Source: Viola odorata
Taxonomy: Eukaryota; Streptophyta; Magnoliopsida; Malpighiales; Violaceae
Reading direction: 5' to 3'
NCBI GenBank assembly: GCA_963691705.1
Contig: OY829538.1
Coordinates: forward strand, 27,796,836 to 27,860,835
Length of the DNA: 64,000 bases
The notes under the pieces were generated by a model that ran no database searches, was not told the DNA's origin, and saw only the letters and a list, made by a program, of their open reading frames with translations. The position numbers were made by a program, and so were the translations under genes. Shown piece after piece: positions 10,401 to 22,254 of the stretch (its first letter is position 1; each line of letters begins with the position of its first letter).

Positions 10401-13364
10401 ATGATGGTCATGGGGTCTGTCATAACCCATCAGGTTGTTCAAGCTAGCTCTCTCAATGTTAAAACCTGTGATTTACATATTATTTCTTTGATTAAACCAC
10501 TTGGTCTCCACTGTCTAGATGGAGTGGGTTTCTTCCATATAGAGAAAGGCTTTCTTTTCATGAATACGGGTTTTACAATCAAGGTGGACCAGATCTTCAG
10601 CCACAAGAACAAAGGGAACTACAAATTTCCTCCACTGCATGCAGTTGGCAACCCTGTTCTACCTCTTGATGTAGATCTGCCCCCACCAGCTCCTGAACCT
10701 CAGCCAGTCCTTGCACCACAACCTGCTCGTCCACCAAATCCTCCATCAGTTGCTTCTAGTACCTCCCAGACAGATTCCCACAACTTAGCAACCCTCGCAG
10801 CTCGGACTGAGCTCCTGTGTGAGCTCTTTGAGCTCCAGCAAAAAACTGCTAGCGGTAAATTGACCCGGAGGCCGTTGTACATGCCAAGATAAAGATGATG
10901 GTCATAGGGTCTGTCATAACCCATCAGGTTGTTCAAGCTAGCGCTCTCAATGTTAAAACCTGTGATTTACATATTATTTCTTTGATTAAACCACTTGGTT
11001 TCCACTGTCTAGATGGAATGGGTTTCTTCCATATAGAGAAAGGTTTTCTTTTGATGAATACAGGTCTCACAATCAAGGTAGACCAGATCTTCAGCCACAA
11101 GAATAAAGGGAACTACAAATTTCCTCCAGTGGATGGAGAAGGCAACCCTGCTCTACCTCTTAAAGTGGATCTGCCCCCACCAGCTCCTGCACCTAAGCCA
11201 GTCCTTGCACCACAACCTGCTTCTCCACCAAATACTCCATCAGCTACTGCTAGTACCTCCCAAACAGATTCCCACAACTTAGCCACCCTCGCAGCTCGGA
11301 CTGAGCTTCTGCGTGAGCTCTTTGAGCTCCAGCAAAAAACTGCTAGCGGTAAATTGACCCAGAGGCCGTTGTACATGCCAAGATAAAGATGATGGTCATG
11401 GGGTCTGTCATAACCCATCAGGTTGTTGAAGCTAGCTCTCTCAATGTTAAAACCTGTGATTTACATATTATTTCTTTGATTAAACCACTTGGTCTCCACT
11501 GTCTAGATGGAGTGGGTTTCTTCCATATAGAGAAAGGCTTTCTTTTCATGAATACGGGTTTTACAATCAAGGTGGACCAGATCTACAGCCACAAGAACAA
11601 AGGGAACTACAAATTTCCTCCAGTGGATGCAGAAGGCAACCCTGCTCTACCTCTTAAAGTGGATCTGCCCCCACCAGCTCCTGCACCTAAGCCAGTCCTT
11701 GCACCACAACCTGCTCGTCCACCAAATCCTCCATCAGCTACTGCTAGTTCCTCCCAAACAGATTCCCACAACTTAGCAACCCTCGCAGCTCGAACTGAGC
11801 TTCTGCGTGAGCTCTTTGAGCTCCAGCAAAAAACTGCTAGCGGTAAATTGACCCGGAGGCCGTTGTACAAGCCAAGATAAAGATGATGGTCATGGGGTCT
11901 TTCATAACCCATCAGGTTGTTCAAGTTAGCTCTCTCAATGTTAAAACCTGTGATTTACATATTATTTCTTTGATTAAACCACTTGGTCTCCACTGTCTAG
12001 ATGGAGTGGGTTTCTTCCATATAGAGAAAGGCTTTCTTTTCATGAATACGGGTTTTACAATCAAGGTGGACCAGATCTTCAGCCACAAGAACAAAGGGAA
12101 CTACAAATTTACTCCACTGCATGCAGTTGGCAACCCTGTTCTACCTCTTGATGTAGATCTGCCCCCACCAGCTCCTGAACCTCAGCCAGTCCTTGCACCA
12201 CAACCTGCTCGTCCACCAAATCCTCCATCAGTTGCTTCTAGTACCTCCCAGACAGATTCCCACAACTTAGCAACCCTCGCAGCTCGGACTGAGCTCCTGT
12301 GTGAGCTCTTTGAGCTCCAGCAAAAAACTGCTAGCGGTAAATTGACCCGGAGGCCGTTGTACATGCCAAGATAAAGATGATGGTCATAGGGTCTGTCATA
12401 ACCCATCAGGTTGTTCAAGCTAGCGCTCTCAATGTTAAAACCTGTGATTTACATATTATTTCTTTGATTAAACCACTTGGTTTCCACTATCTAGATGGAA
12501 TGGGTTTCTTCCATATAGAGAAAGGTTTTCTTTTGATGAATACAGGTCTCACAATCAAGGTAGACCAGATCTTCAGCCACAAGAATAAAGGGAACTACAA
12601 ATTTCCTCCAGTGGATGCAGAAGGCAACCCTGCTCTACCTCTTAAAGTGGATCTGCCCCCACTAGCTCCTGCACCTCAGCCAGTCCTTGCACCACAACCT
12701 GCTCGTCCACCAAATCCTCTATCAGCTGCTTCTAGTACCTCCCAGACAGATTCCCACAACTTAGCAACCCTCGCAGCTCGGACTGAGCTCCTGTGTGAGC
12801 TCTTTGAGCTCCAGCAAAAAACTGCTAGCGGTAAATTGACCCGGAGGCCGTTGTACATGCCAAGATAAAGATGATGGTCATAGGGTCTGTCATAACCCAT
12901 CAGGCTGTTCAAGCTAGCTCTCTCAATGTTAAACCCTGTGATTTACATATTATTTCTTTGATTAATACAATTGGTCTCCACTGGCTAGATGGAATGGGTT
13001 TCTTCCATATAGAGAAAGGTTTTCTTTTGATGAATACAGGTTTCACAATCAAGGTGGACCAGATCTCCAGCCACAAGAACAAAGGGAACTACAAATTTCC
13101 TCCACTAGATGCAGAAGGCAACCATGTTCTACCTCTTGATGAAGATCTACCCCCACCAGCTCCTGCACCTCAGCCAGTCCTTGCACCACAACCTGCTCAT
13201 CCACCAAATCCTCCATCAGCTACTGCTAGTACCTCCCAAACAGATTCCCACAACTTAGCCACCCTCGCAGCTCGGACTGAGCTTCTGCGTGAGCTCTTTG
13301 AGCTCCAGCAAAAAACTGCTAGCGGTAAATTGACCCGGAGGCCGTTGTACATGCCAAGATAAAG
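10401..13364 (+). repeat. Six-unit higher-order repeat, copy 1
   Basis: Order: 10401 A (Q14, LHAV), 10895 B (GEG, K), 11389 A/B hybrid (Y66, tail YKPR), 11883 A (QVSS, FTPLHAV), 12377 B (HYLDGM, NPLS), 12871 C (QPAH, intact). The next copy follows directly, 2964 bp on. Between them I see only a handful of single-base differences, such as PAS versus PAC in the second unit and FITH versus VITH in the fourth. Confidence 0.92.
11389..11880 (+). repeat. A/B-K hybrid unit (Y66, YKPR tail)
   Basis: It has an A head with Y66 and a B-K 3' half. The M161-to-K change in the tail (YKPR) is shared only with 14353 and 46949, marking these as one lineage distinct from the GKF hybrids. Confidence 0.85.
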
Positions 13365-16328
13365 ATGATGGTCATGGGGTCTGTCATAACCCATCAGGTT
13401 GTTCAAGCTAGCTCTCTAAATGTTAAAACCTGTGATTTACATATTATTTCTTTGATTAAACCACTTGGTCTCCACTGTCTAGATGGAGTGGGTTTCTTCC
13501 ATATAGAGAAAGGCTTTCTTTTCATGAATACGGGTTTTACAATCAAGGTGGACCAGATCTTCAGCCACAAGAACAAAGGGAACTACAAATTTCCTCCACT
13601 GCATGCAGTTGGCAACCCTGTTCTACCTCTTGATGTAGATCTGCCCCCACCAGCTCCTGAACCTCAGCCAGTCCTTGCACCACAACCTGCTCGTCCACCA
13701 AATCCTCCATCAGTTGCTTCTAGTACCTCCCAGACAGATTCCCACAACTTAGCAACCCTCGCAGCTCGGACTGAGCTCCTGTGTGAGCTCTTTGAGCTCC
13801 AGCAAAAAACTGCTAGCGGTAAATTGACCCGGAGGCCGTTGTACATGCCAAGATAAAGATGATGGTCATAGGGTCTGTCATAACCCATCAGGTTGTTCAA
13901 GCTAGCGCTCTCAATGTTAAAACCTGTGATTTACATATTATTTCTTTGATTAAACCACTTGGTTTCCACTGTCTAGATGGAATGGGTTTCTTCCATATAG
14001 AGAAAGGTTTTCTTTTGATGAATACAGGTCTCACAATCAAGGTAGACCAGATCTTCAGCCACAAGAATAAAGGGAACTACAAATTTCCTCCAGTGGATGG
14101 AGAAGGCAACCCTGCTCTACCTCTTAAAGTGGATCTGCCCCCACCAGCTCCTGCACCTAAGCCAGTCCTTGCACCACAACCTGCTTGTCCACCAAATACT
14201 CCATCAGCTACTGCTAGTACCTCCCAAACAGATTCCCACAACTTAGCCACCCTCGCAGCTCGGACTGAGCTTCTGCGTGAGCTCTTTGAGCTCCAGCAAA
14301 AAACTGCTAGCGGTAAATTGACCCAGAGGCCGTTGTACATGCCAAGATAAAGATGATGGTCATGGGGTCTGTCATAACCCATCAGGTTGTTGAAGCTAGC
14401 TCTCTCAATGTTAAAACCTGTGATTTACATATTATTTCTTTGATTAAACCACTTGGTCTCCACTGTCTAGATGGAGTGGGTTTCTTCCATATAGAGAAAG
14501 GCTTTCTTTTCATGAATACGGGTTTTACAATCAAGGTGGACCAGATCTACAGCCACAAGAACAAAGGGAACTACAAATTTCCTCTAGTGGATGCAGAAGG
14601 CAACCCTGCTCTACCTCTTAAAGTGGATCTGCCCCCACCAGCTCCTGCACCTAAGCCAGTCCTTGCACCACAACCTGCTCGTCCACCAAATCCTCCATCA
14701 GCTACTGCTAGTTCCTCCCAAACAGATTCCCATAACTTAGCAACCCTCGCAGCTCGGACTGAGCTTCTGCGTGAGCTCTTTGAGCTCCAGCAAAAAACTG
14801 CTAGCGGTAAATTGACCCGGAGGCCGTTGTACAAGCCAAGATAAAGATGATGGTCATGGGGTCTGTCATAACCCATCAGGTTGTTCAAGTTAGCTCTCTC
14901 AATGTTAAAACCTGTGATTTACATATTATTTCTTTGATTAAACCACTTGGTCTCCACTGTCTAGATGGAGTGGGTTTCTTCCATATAGAGAAAGGCTTTC
15001 TTTTCATGAATACGGGTTTTACAATCAAGGTGGACCAGATCTTCAGCCACAAGAACAAAGGGAACTACAAATTTACTCCACTGCATGCAGTTGGCAACCC
15101 TGTTCTACCTCTTGATGTAGATCTGCCCCCACCAGCTCCTGAACCTCAGCCAGTCCTTGCACCACAACCTGCTCGTCCACCAAATCCTCCATCAGTTGCT
15201 TCTAGTACCTCCCAGACAGATTCCCACAACTTAGCAACCCTCGCAGCTCGGACTGAGCTCCTGTGTGAGCTCTTTGAGCTCCAGCAAAAAACTGCTAGCG
15301 GTAAATTGACCCGGAGGCCGTTGTACATGCCAAGATAAAGATGATGGTCATAGGGTCTGTCATAACCCATCAGGTTGTTCAAGCTAGCGCTCTCAATGTT
15401 AAAACCTGTGATTTACATATTATTTCTTTGATTAAACCACTTGGTTTCCACTATCTAGATGGAATGGGTTTCTTCCATATAGAGAAAGGTTTTCTTTTGA
15501 TGAATACAGGTCTCACAATCAAGGTAGACCAGATCTTCAGCCACAAGAATAAAGGGAACTACAAATTTCCTCCAGTGGATGCAGAAGGCAACCCTGCTCT
15601 ACCTCTTAAAGTGGATCTGCCCCCACTAGCTCCTGCACCTCAGCCAGTCCTTGCACCACAACCTGCTCGTCCACCAAATCCTCTATCAGCTGCTTCTAGT
15701 ACCTCCCAGACAGATTCCCACAACTTAGCAACCCTCGCAGCTCGGACTGAGCTCCTGTGTGAGCTCTTTGAGCTCCAGCAAAAAACTGCTAGCGGTAAAT
15801 TGACCCGGAGGCCGTTGTACATGCCAAGATAAAGATGATGGTCATAGGGTCTGTCATAACCCATCAGGCTGTTCAAGCTAGCTCTCTCAATGTTAAACCC
15901 TGTGATTTACATATTATTTCTTTGATTAATACAATTGGTCTCCACTGGCTAGATGGAATGGGTTTCTTCCATATAGAGAAAGGTTTTCTTTTGATGAATA
16001 CAGGTTTCACAATCAAGGTGGACCAGATCTCCAGCCACAAGAACAAAGGGAACTACAAATTTCCTCCACTAGATGCAGAAGGCAACCATGTTCTACCTCT
16101 TGATGAAGATCTACCCCCACCAGCTCCTGCACCTCAGCCAGTCCTTGCACCACAACCTGCTCATCCACCAAATCCTCCATCAGCTACTGCTAGTACCTCC
16201 CAAACAGATTCCCACAACTTAGCCACCCTCGCAGCTCGGACTGAGCTTCTGCGTGAGCTCTTTGAGCTCCAGCAAAAAACTGCTAGCGGTAAATTGACCC
16301 GGAGGCCGTTGTACATGCCAAGATAAAG
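13365..16328 (+). repeat. Six-unit higher-order repeat, copy 2
   Basis: Units start at 13365, 13859, 14353, 14847, 15341 and 15835 and repeat the subtype order of the preceding block. Private differences include a silent CTC-to-CTA change in the first unit and FPLVDAE in the third. A shortened third copy lies at 45961-48430. Confidence 0.92.
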
Positions 16329-17810
16329 ATGATGGTCATGGGGTCTGTCATAACCCATCAGGTTGTTGAAGCTAGCTCTCTCAATGTTAAAACCTGTGAT
16401 TTACATATTATTTCTTTGATTAAACCACTTGGTCTCCACTGTCTAGATGGAGTGGGTTTCTTCCATATAGAGAAAGGCTTTCTTTTCATGAATACGGGTT
16501 TTACAATCAAGGTGGACCAGATCTACAGCCACAAGAACAAAGGGAACTACAAATTTCCTCCACTACGTGGAGAAGGCAACCCTGTTCTACCTCTTGATGT
16601 AGATCTGCCCCCACCAGCTCCTGAACCTCAGCCAGTCCTTGCACCACAACCTGCTCGTCCACCAAATCCTCCATCAGTTGCTTCTAGTACCTCCCAGACA
16701 GATTCCCACAACTTAGCAACCCTCGCAGCTCGGACTGAGCTCCTGTGTGAGCTCTTTGAGCTCCAGCAAAAAACTGCTAGCGGTAAATTGACCCGGAGGC
16801 CGTTGTACATGCCAAGATAAAGATGATGGTCATAGGGTCTGTCATAACCCATCAGGTTGTTCAAGCTAGCGCTCTCAATGTTAAAACCTGTGATTTACAT
16901 ATTATTTCTTTGATTAAACCACTTGGTTTCCACTGTCTAGATGGAATGGGTTTCTTCCATATAGAGAAAGGTTTTCTTTTGATGAATACAGGTCTCACAA
17001 TCAAGGTAGACCAGATCTTCAGCCACAAGAATAAAGGGAACTACAAATTTCCTCCAGTGGATGCAGAAGGCAACCCTGCTCTACCTCTTAAAGTGGATCT
17101 GCCCCCACCAGCTCCTGCACCTCAGCCAGTCCTTGCACCACAACCTGCTCGTCCACCAAATCCTCCATCAGCTGCTTCTAGTACCTCCCAGACAGATTCC
17201 CACAACTTAGCAACCCTCGCAGCTCGGACTGAGCTCCTGTGTGAGCTCTTTGAGCTCCAGCAAAAAACTGCTAGCGGTAAATTGACCCGGAGGCCGTTGT
17301 ACATGCCAAGATAAAGATGATGGTCATAGGGTCTGTCATAACCCATCAGGTTGTTGAAGCTAGCTCTCTCAATGTTAAAACCTGTGATTTACATATTATT
17401 TCTTTGATTAAACCACTTGGTCTCCACTGTCTAGATGGAGTGGGTTTCTTCCATATAGAGAAAGGCTTTCTTTTCATGAATACGGGTTTTACAATCAAGG
17501 TGGACCAGATCTACAGCCACAAGAACAAAGGGAACTACAAATTTCCTCCACTACGTGCAGAAGGCAACCCTGTTCTACCTCTTGATGTAGATCTGCCCCC
17601 ACCAGCTCCTGAACCTCAGCCAGTCCTTGCACCACAACCTGCTCGTCCACCAAATCCTCCATCAGTTGCTTCTAGTACCTCCCAGACAGATTCCCACAAC
17701 TTAGCAACCCTCGCAGCTCGGACTGAGCTCCTGTGTGAGCTCTTTGAGCTCCAGCAAAAAACTGCTAGCGGTAAATTGACCCGGAGGCCGTTGTACATGC
17801 CAAGATAAAG
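16329..17810 (+). repeat. Three units (A, B, A) joining two blocks
   Basis: Units start at 16329 (A, Y66, LRGE), 16823 (B-Q) and 17317 (A, MMVI, LRAE). The pair 16823-17810 matches 1513-2500, so the relationship between the left end of the window and this region extends beyond the nine-unit block, apart from the B unit missing here. Confidence 0.82.
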
Positions 17811-18304
17811 ATGATGGTCATAGGGTCTGTCATAACCCATCAGGCTGTTCAAGCTAGCTCTCTCAATGTTAAACCCTGTGATTTACATATTATTTCTTTG
17901 ATTAATACAATTGGTCTCCACTGGCTAGATGGAATGGGTTTCTTCCATATAGAGAAAGGTTTTCTTTTGATGAATACAGGTCTCACAATCAAGGTAGACC
18001 AGATCTTCAGCCACAAGAATAAAGGGAACTACAAATTTCCTCCAGTGGATGGAGAAGGCAACCCTGCTCTACCTCTTAAAGTGGATCTGCCCCCACCAGC
18101 TCCTGCACCTAAGCCACTCCTTGCACCACAACCTGCTTGTCCACCAAATCCTCCATCAGCTACTGCTAGTACCTCCCAAACAGATTCCCACAACTTAGCA
18201 ACCCTCGCAGCTCGGACTGAGCTTCTGCGTGAGCTCTTTGAGCTCCAGCAAAAAACTGCTAGCGGTAAATTGACCCGGAGGCCGTTGTACATGCCAAGAT
18301 AAAG

Positions 18305-18795
18305 ATGATGGTCATGGGGTCTGTCATAACCCATCAGGTTGTTCAAGCTAGCTCTCTCAATGTTAAAACCTGTGATTTACATATTATTTCTTTGATTAAA
18401 CCACTTGGTCTCCACTGTCTAGATGGAGTGGGTTTCTTCCATATAGAGAAAGGCTTTCTTTTCATAAATACGGTTTTACAATCAAGGTGGACCAGATCTT
18501 CAGCCACAAGAACAAAGGGAACTACAAATTTCCTCCACTCCATGCAGAAGGCAACCCTGTTCTACCTCTTGATGTAGATCTGCCCCCACCAGCTCCTGAA
18601 CCTCAGCCAGTCCTTGCACCACAACCTGCTCGTCCACCAAATCCTCCATCAGTTGCTTCTAGTACCTCCCAGACAGATTCCCACAACTTAGCAACCCTCG
18701 CAGCTCGGACTGAGCTCCTGTGTGAGCTCTTTGAGATCCAGCAAAAAACTGCTAGCGGTAAATTGACCCGGAGGTCGTTGTACATGCCAAGATAA
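18305..18795 (+). pseudogene. Family A unit, frameshifted near 18472
   Basis: It has the same ATA plus missing-G pair as the unit at 3489 and the same GGAGGTCG variant at the end, 14,816 bp away. Confidence 0.87.
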
Positions 18796-20773
18796 AGATG
18801 ATGGTCATAGGGTCTGTCATAACCCATCAGGCTGTTCAAGCTAGCTCTCTCAATGTTAAACCCTGTGATTTACAAATTATTTCTTTGATTAATACAATTG
18901 GTCTCCACTGGCTAGATGGAATGGGTTTCTTCCATATAGAGAAAGGTTTTCTTTTGATGAATACAGGTTTCAAAATCAAGGTGGACCAGATCTCCAGCCA
19001 CAAGAACAAAGGGAACTACAAATTTCCTCCACTAGATGCAGAAGGCAACCATGTTCTACCTCTTGATGAAGATCTACCCCCACCAGCTCCTGCACCTCAG
19101 CCAGTCCTTGCACCACAACCTGCTCGTCCACCAAATCCTCCATCAGCTACTGCTAGTACCTCCCAAACAGATTCATACAACTTAGCCACCCTCGCAGCTC
19201 GGACTGAGCTTCTGCGTGAGCTCTTTGAGCTCCAGCCAAAAACTGCTAGTGGTAAATTGACCCGGAGGCCGTTGTACATGCCAAGATAAAGATGATGGTC
19301 ATGGGGTCTGTCATAACCCATCAGGTTGTTGAAGCTAGCTCTCTCAATGTTAAAACCTGTGATTTACATATTATTTCTTTGATTAAACCACTTCGTCTCC
19401 ACTGTCTAGATGGAGTGGGTTTCTTCCATATAGAGAAAGGCTTTCTTTTCATGAATACGGGTTTTACAATCAAGGTGGACCAGATCTACAGCCACAAGAA
19501 CAAAGGGAACTACAAATTTCCTCCACTGCATGCAGAAGGCAACCCTGTTCTACCTCTTGATGTAGATCTGCCCCCACCAGCTCCTGAACCTCAGCCAGTC
19601 CTTGCACCACAACCTGCTCGTCCACCAAATCCTCCATCAGTTCCTTCTAGTACCTCCCAGACAGATACCCACAACTTAGCAACCCTCGCAGCTCGTACTG
19701 AGCTCCTGTGTGAGCTCTTTGAGCTCCAGCAAAAAACTGCTAGCGGTAAATTGACCCGGAGGCCGTTGTACATGCCAAGATAAAGATGATGGTCATAGGG
19801 TCTGTCATAACCCATCAGGTTGTTCAAGCTAGCGCTCTCAATGTGAAAACCTGTGATTTACATATTATTTCTTTGATTAAACCACTTGGTTTCCACTGTC
19901 TAGATGGAATGGGTTTCTTCCATATAGAGAAAGGTTTTCTTTTGATGAATACAGGTCTCACAATCAAGGTAGACCAGATCTTCAGCCACAAGAATAAAGG
20001 GAACTACAAATTTCCTCCAGTGGATGCAGAAGGCAACCCTGCTCTACCTCTTAAAGTGGATCTGCCCCCACCAGCTCCTGCACCTAAGCCAGTCCTTGCA
20101 TCACAACCTGCTCGTCCACCAAATACTCCATCAGCTACTGCTAGTTCCTCCCAAACAGATTCCCACAACTTAGCAACCCTCGCAGCTCGGACTGAGCTTC
20201 TGCGTGAGCTCTTTGAGCTCCAGCAAAAAACTGCTAGCGGTAAATTGACCCGGAGGCCGTTGTACATGCCAAGATAAAGATGATGGTCATGGGGTCTGTC
20301 ATAACCCATCAGGTTGTTCAAGCTAGCTCTCTCAATGTTAAAACCTGTGATTTACATATTATTTCTTTGATTAAACCACTTGGTCTCCACTGTCTAGATG
20401 GAGTGGGTTTCTTCCATATAGAGAAAGGCTTTCTTTTCATGAATACGGGTTTTACAATCAAGGTGGACCAGATCTTCAGCCACAAGAACAAAGGGAACTA
20501 CAAATTTCCTCCACTGCATGCAGTTGGCAACCCTGTTCTACCTCTTGATGTAGATCTGCCCCCACCAGCTCCTGAACCTCAGCCAGTCCTTGCACCACAA
20601 CCTGCTCGTCCACCAAATCCTCCATCAGTTGCTTCTAGTACCTCCCAGACAGATTCCCACAACTTAGCAACCCTCGCAGCTCGGACTGAGCTCCTGTGTG
20701 AGCTCTTTGAGCTCCAGCAAAAAACTGCTAGCGGTAAATTGACCCGGAGGCCGTTGTACATGCCAAGATAAAG

Positions 20774-21264
20774 ATGATGGTCATAGGGTCTGTCATAACC
20801 CATCAGGTTGTTCAAGCTAGCGCTCTCAATGTTAAAACCTGTGATTTACATATTATTTCTTTGATTAAACCACTTGGTTTCCACTGTCTAGATGGAATGG
20901 GTTTCTTCCATATAGAGAAAGGTTTTCTTTTGATGAATACAGGTCTCACAATCAAGGTAGACCAGATCTTCAGCCACAAGAATAAAGGGAACTACAAATT
21001 TCCTCCAGTGGATGGAGAAGGCAACCCTGCTCTACCTCTTAAAGTGGATCTGCCCCACCAGCTCCTGCACCTAAGCCAGTCCTTGCACCACAACCTGCTT
21101 GTCCACCAAATACTCCATCAGCTACTGCTAGTACCTCCCAAACAGATTCCCACAACTTAGCCACCCTCGCAGCTCGGACTGAGCTTCTGCGTGAGCTCTT
21201 TGAGCTCCAGCAAAAAACTGCTAGCGGTAAATTGACCCGGAGGCCGTTGTACATGCCAAGATAA
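20774..21264 (+). pseudogene. Family B unit, frameshifted at 21053
   Basis: A four-C run (21053-21056) replaces five C, matching the defect at 6237. The product ends at 128 residues. Confidence 0.82.
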
Positions 21265-21760
21265 AGATGATGGTCATGGGGTCTGTCATAACCCATCAGG
21301 TTGTTGAAGCTAGCTCTCTCAATGTTAAAACCTGTGATTTACATATTATTTCTTTGATTAAACCACTTGGTCTCCACTGTCTAGATGGAGTGGGTTTCTT
21401 CCATATAGAGAAAGGCTTTCTTTTCATGAATACGGGTTTTACAATCAAGGTGGACCAGATCTTCAGCCACAAGAACAAAGGGAACTACAAATTTCCTCCA
21501 GTGGATGCAGAAGGCAACCCTGCTCTACCTCTTAAAGTGGATCTGCCCCCACCAGCTCCTGCACCTAAGCCAGTCCTTGCACCACAACCTGCTCGTCCAC
21601 CAAATCCTCCATCAGCTACTGCTAGTTCCTCCCAAACAGATTCCCACAACTTAGCAACCCTCGCAGCTCGGACTGAGCTTCTGCGTGAGCTCTTTGAGCT
21701 CCAGCAAAAAACTGCTAGCGGTAAATTTACCCGGAGGCCGTTGTACATGCCAAGATAAAG

Positions 21761-22252
21761 ATGATGGTCATAGGGTCTGTCATAACCCATCAGGCTGTTC
21801 AAGCTAGCTCTCTCAATGTTAAACCCTGTGATTTACATATTATTTCTTTGATTAATACAATTGGTCTCCACTGGCTAGATTGAATGGGTTTCTTCCATAT
21901 AGAGAAAGGTTTTCTTTTGATGAATACAGGTTTCACAATCAAGGTGGACCAGATCTCCAGCCACAAGAACAAAGGGAACTACAAATTTCCTCCACTAGAT
22001 GCAGAAGGCAACCATGTTCTACCTCTTGATGAAGATCTACCCCCACCAGCTCCTGCACCTCAGCCAGTCCTTGCACCACAACCTGCTCGTCCACCAAATA
22101 CTCCATCAGCTACTGCTAGTACCTCCCAAACAGATTCCCACAACTTAGCAACCCTCGCAGCTCGGACTGAGCTTCTGCGTGAGCTCTTTGAGCTCTAGCA
22201 AAAAACTGCTAGCGGTAAATTGACCCGGAGGCCGTTGTACATGCCAAGATAA
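21761..22252 (+). pseudogene. Family C unit with two stops
   Basis: Besides the shared TAG at 22196, GGA at codon 41 is TGA (21881-21883). This second stop is unique in the window and must be younger than the duplication of the block. Confidence 0.87.
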
Positions 22253-22254
22253 AG

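Larger units (their letters stand above)
17811..22254 (+). repeat. Nine-unit block, copy 2
   Basis: Units start at 17811, 18305, 18798, 19292, 19786, 20280, 20774, 21267 and 21761. They reproduce every defect and private change of 2995-7438, including two frameshifts and an early stop. Downstream, the match switches: 21267-23242 follows 31-2006 rather than the sequence after 7438. Confidence 0.9.
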
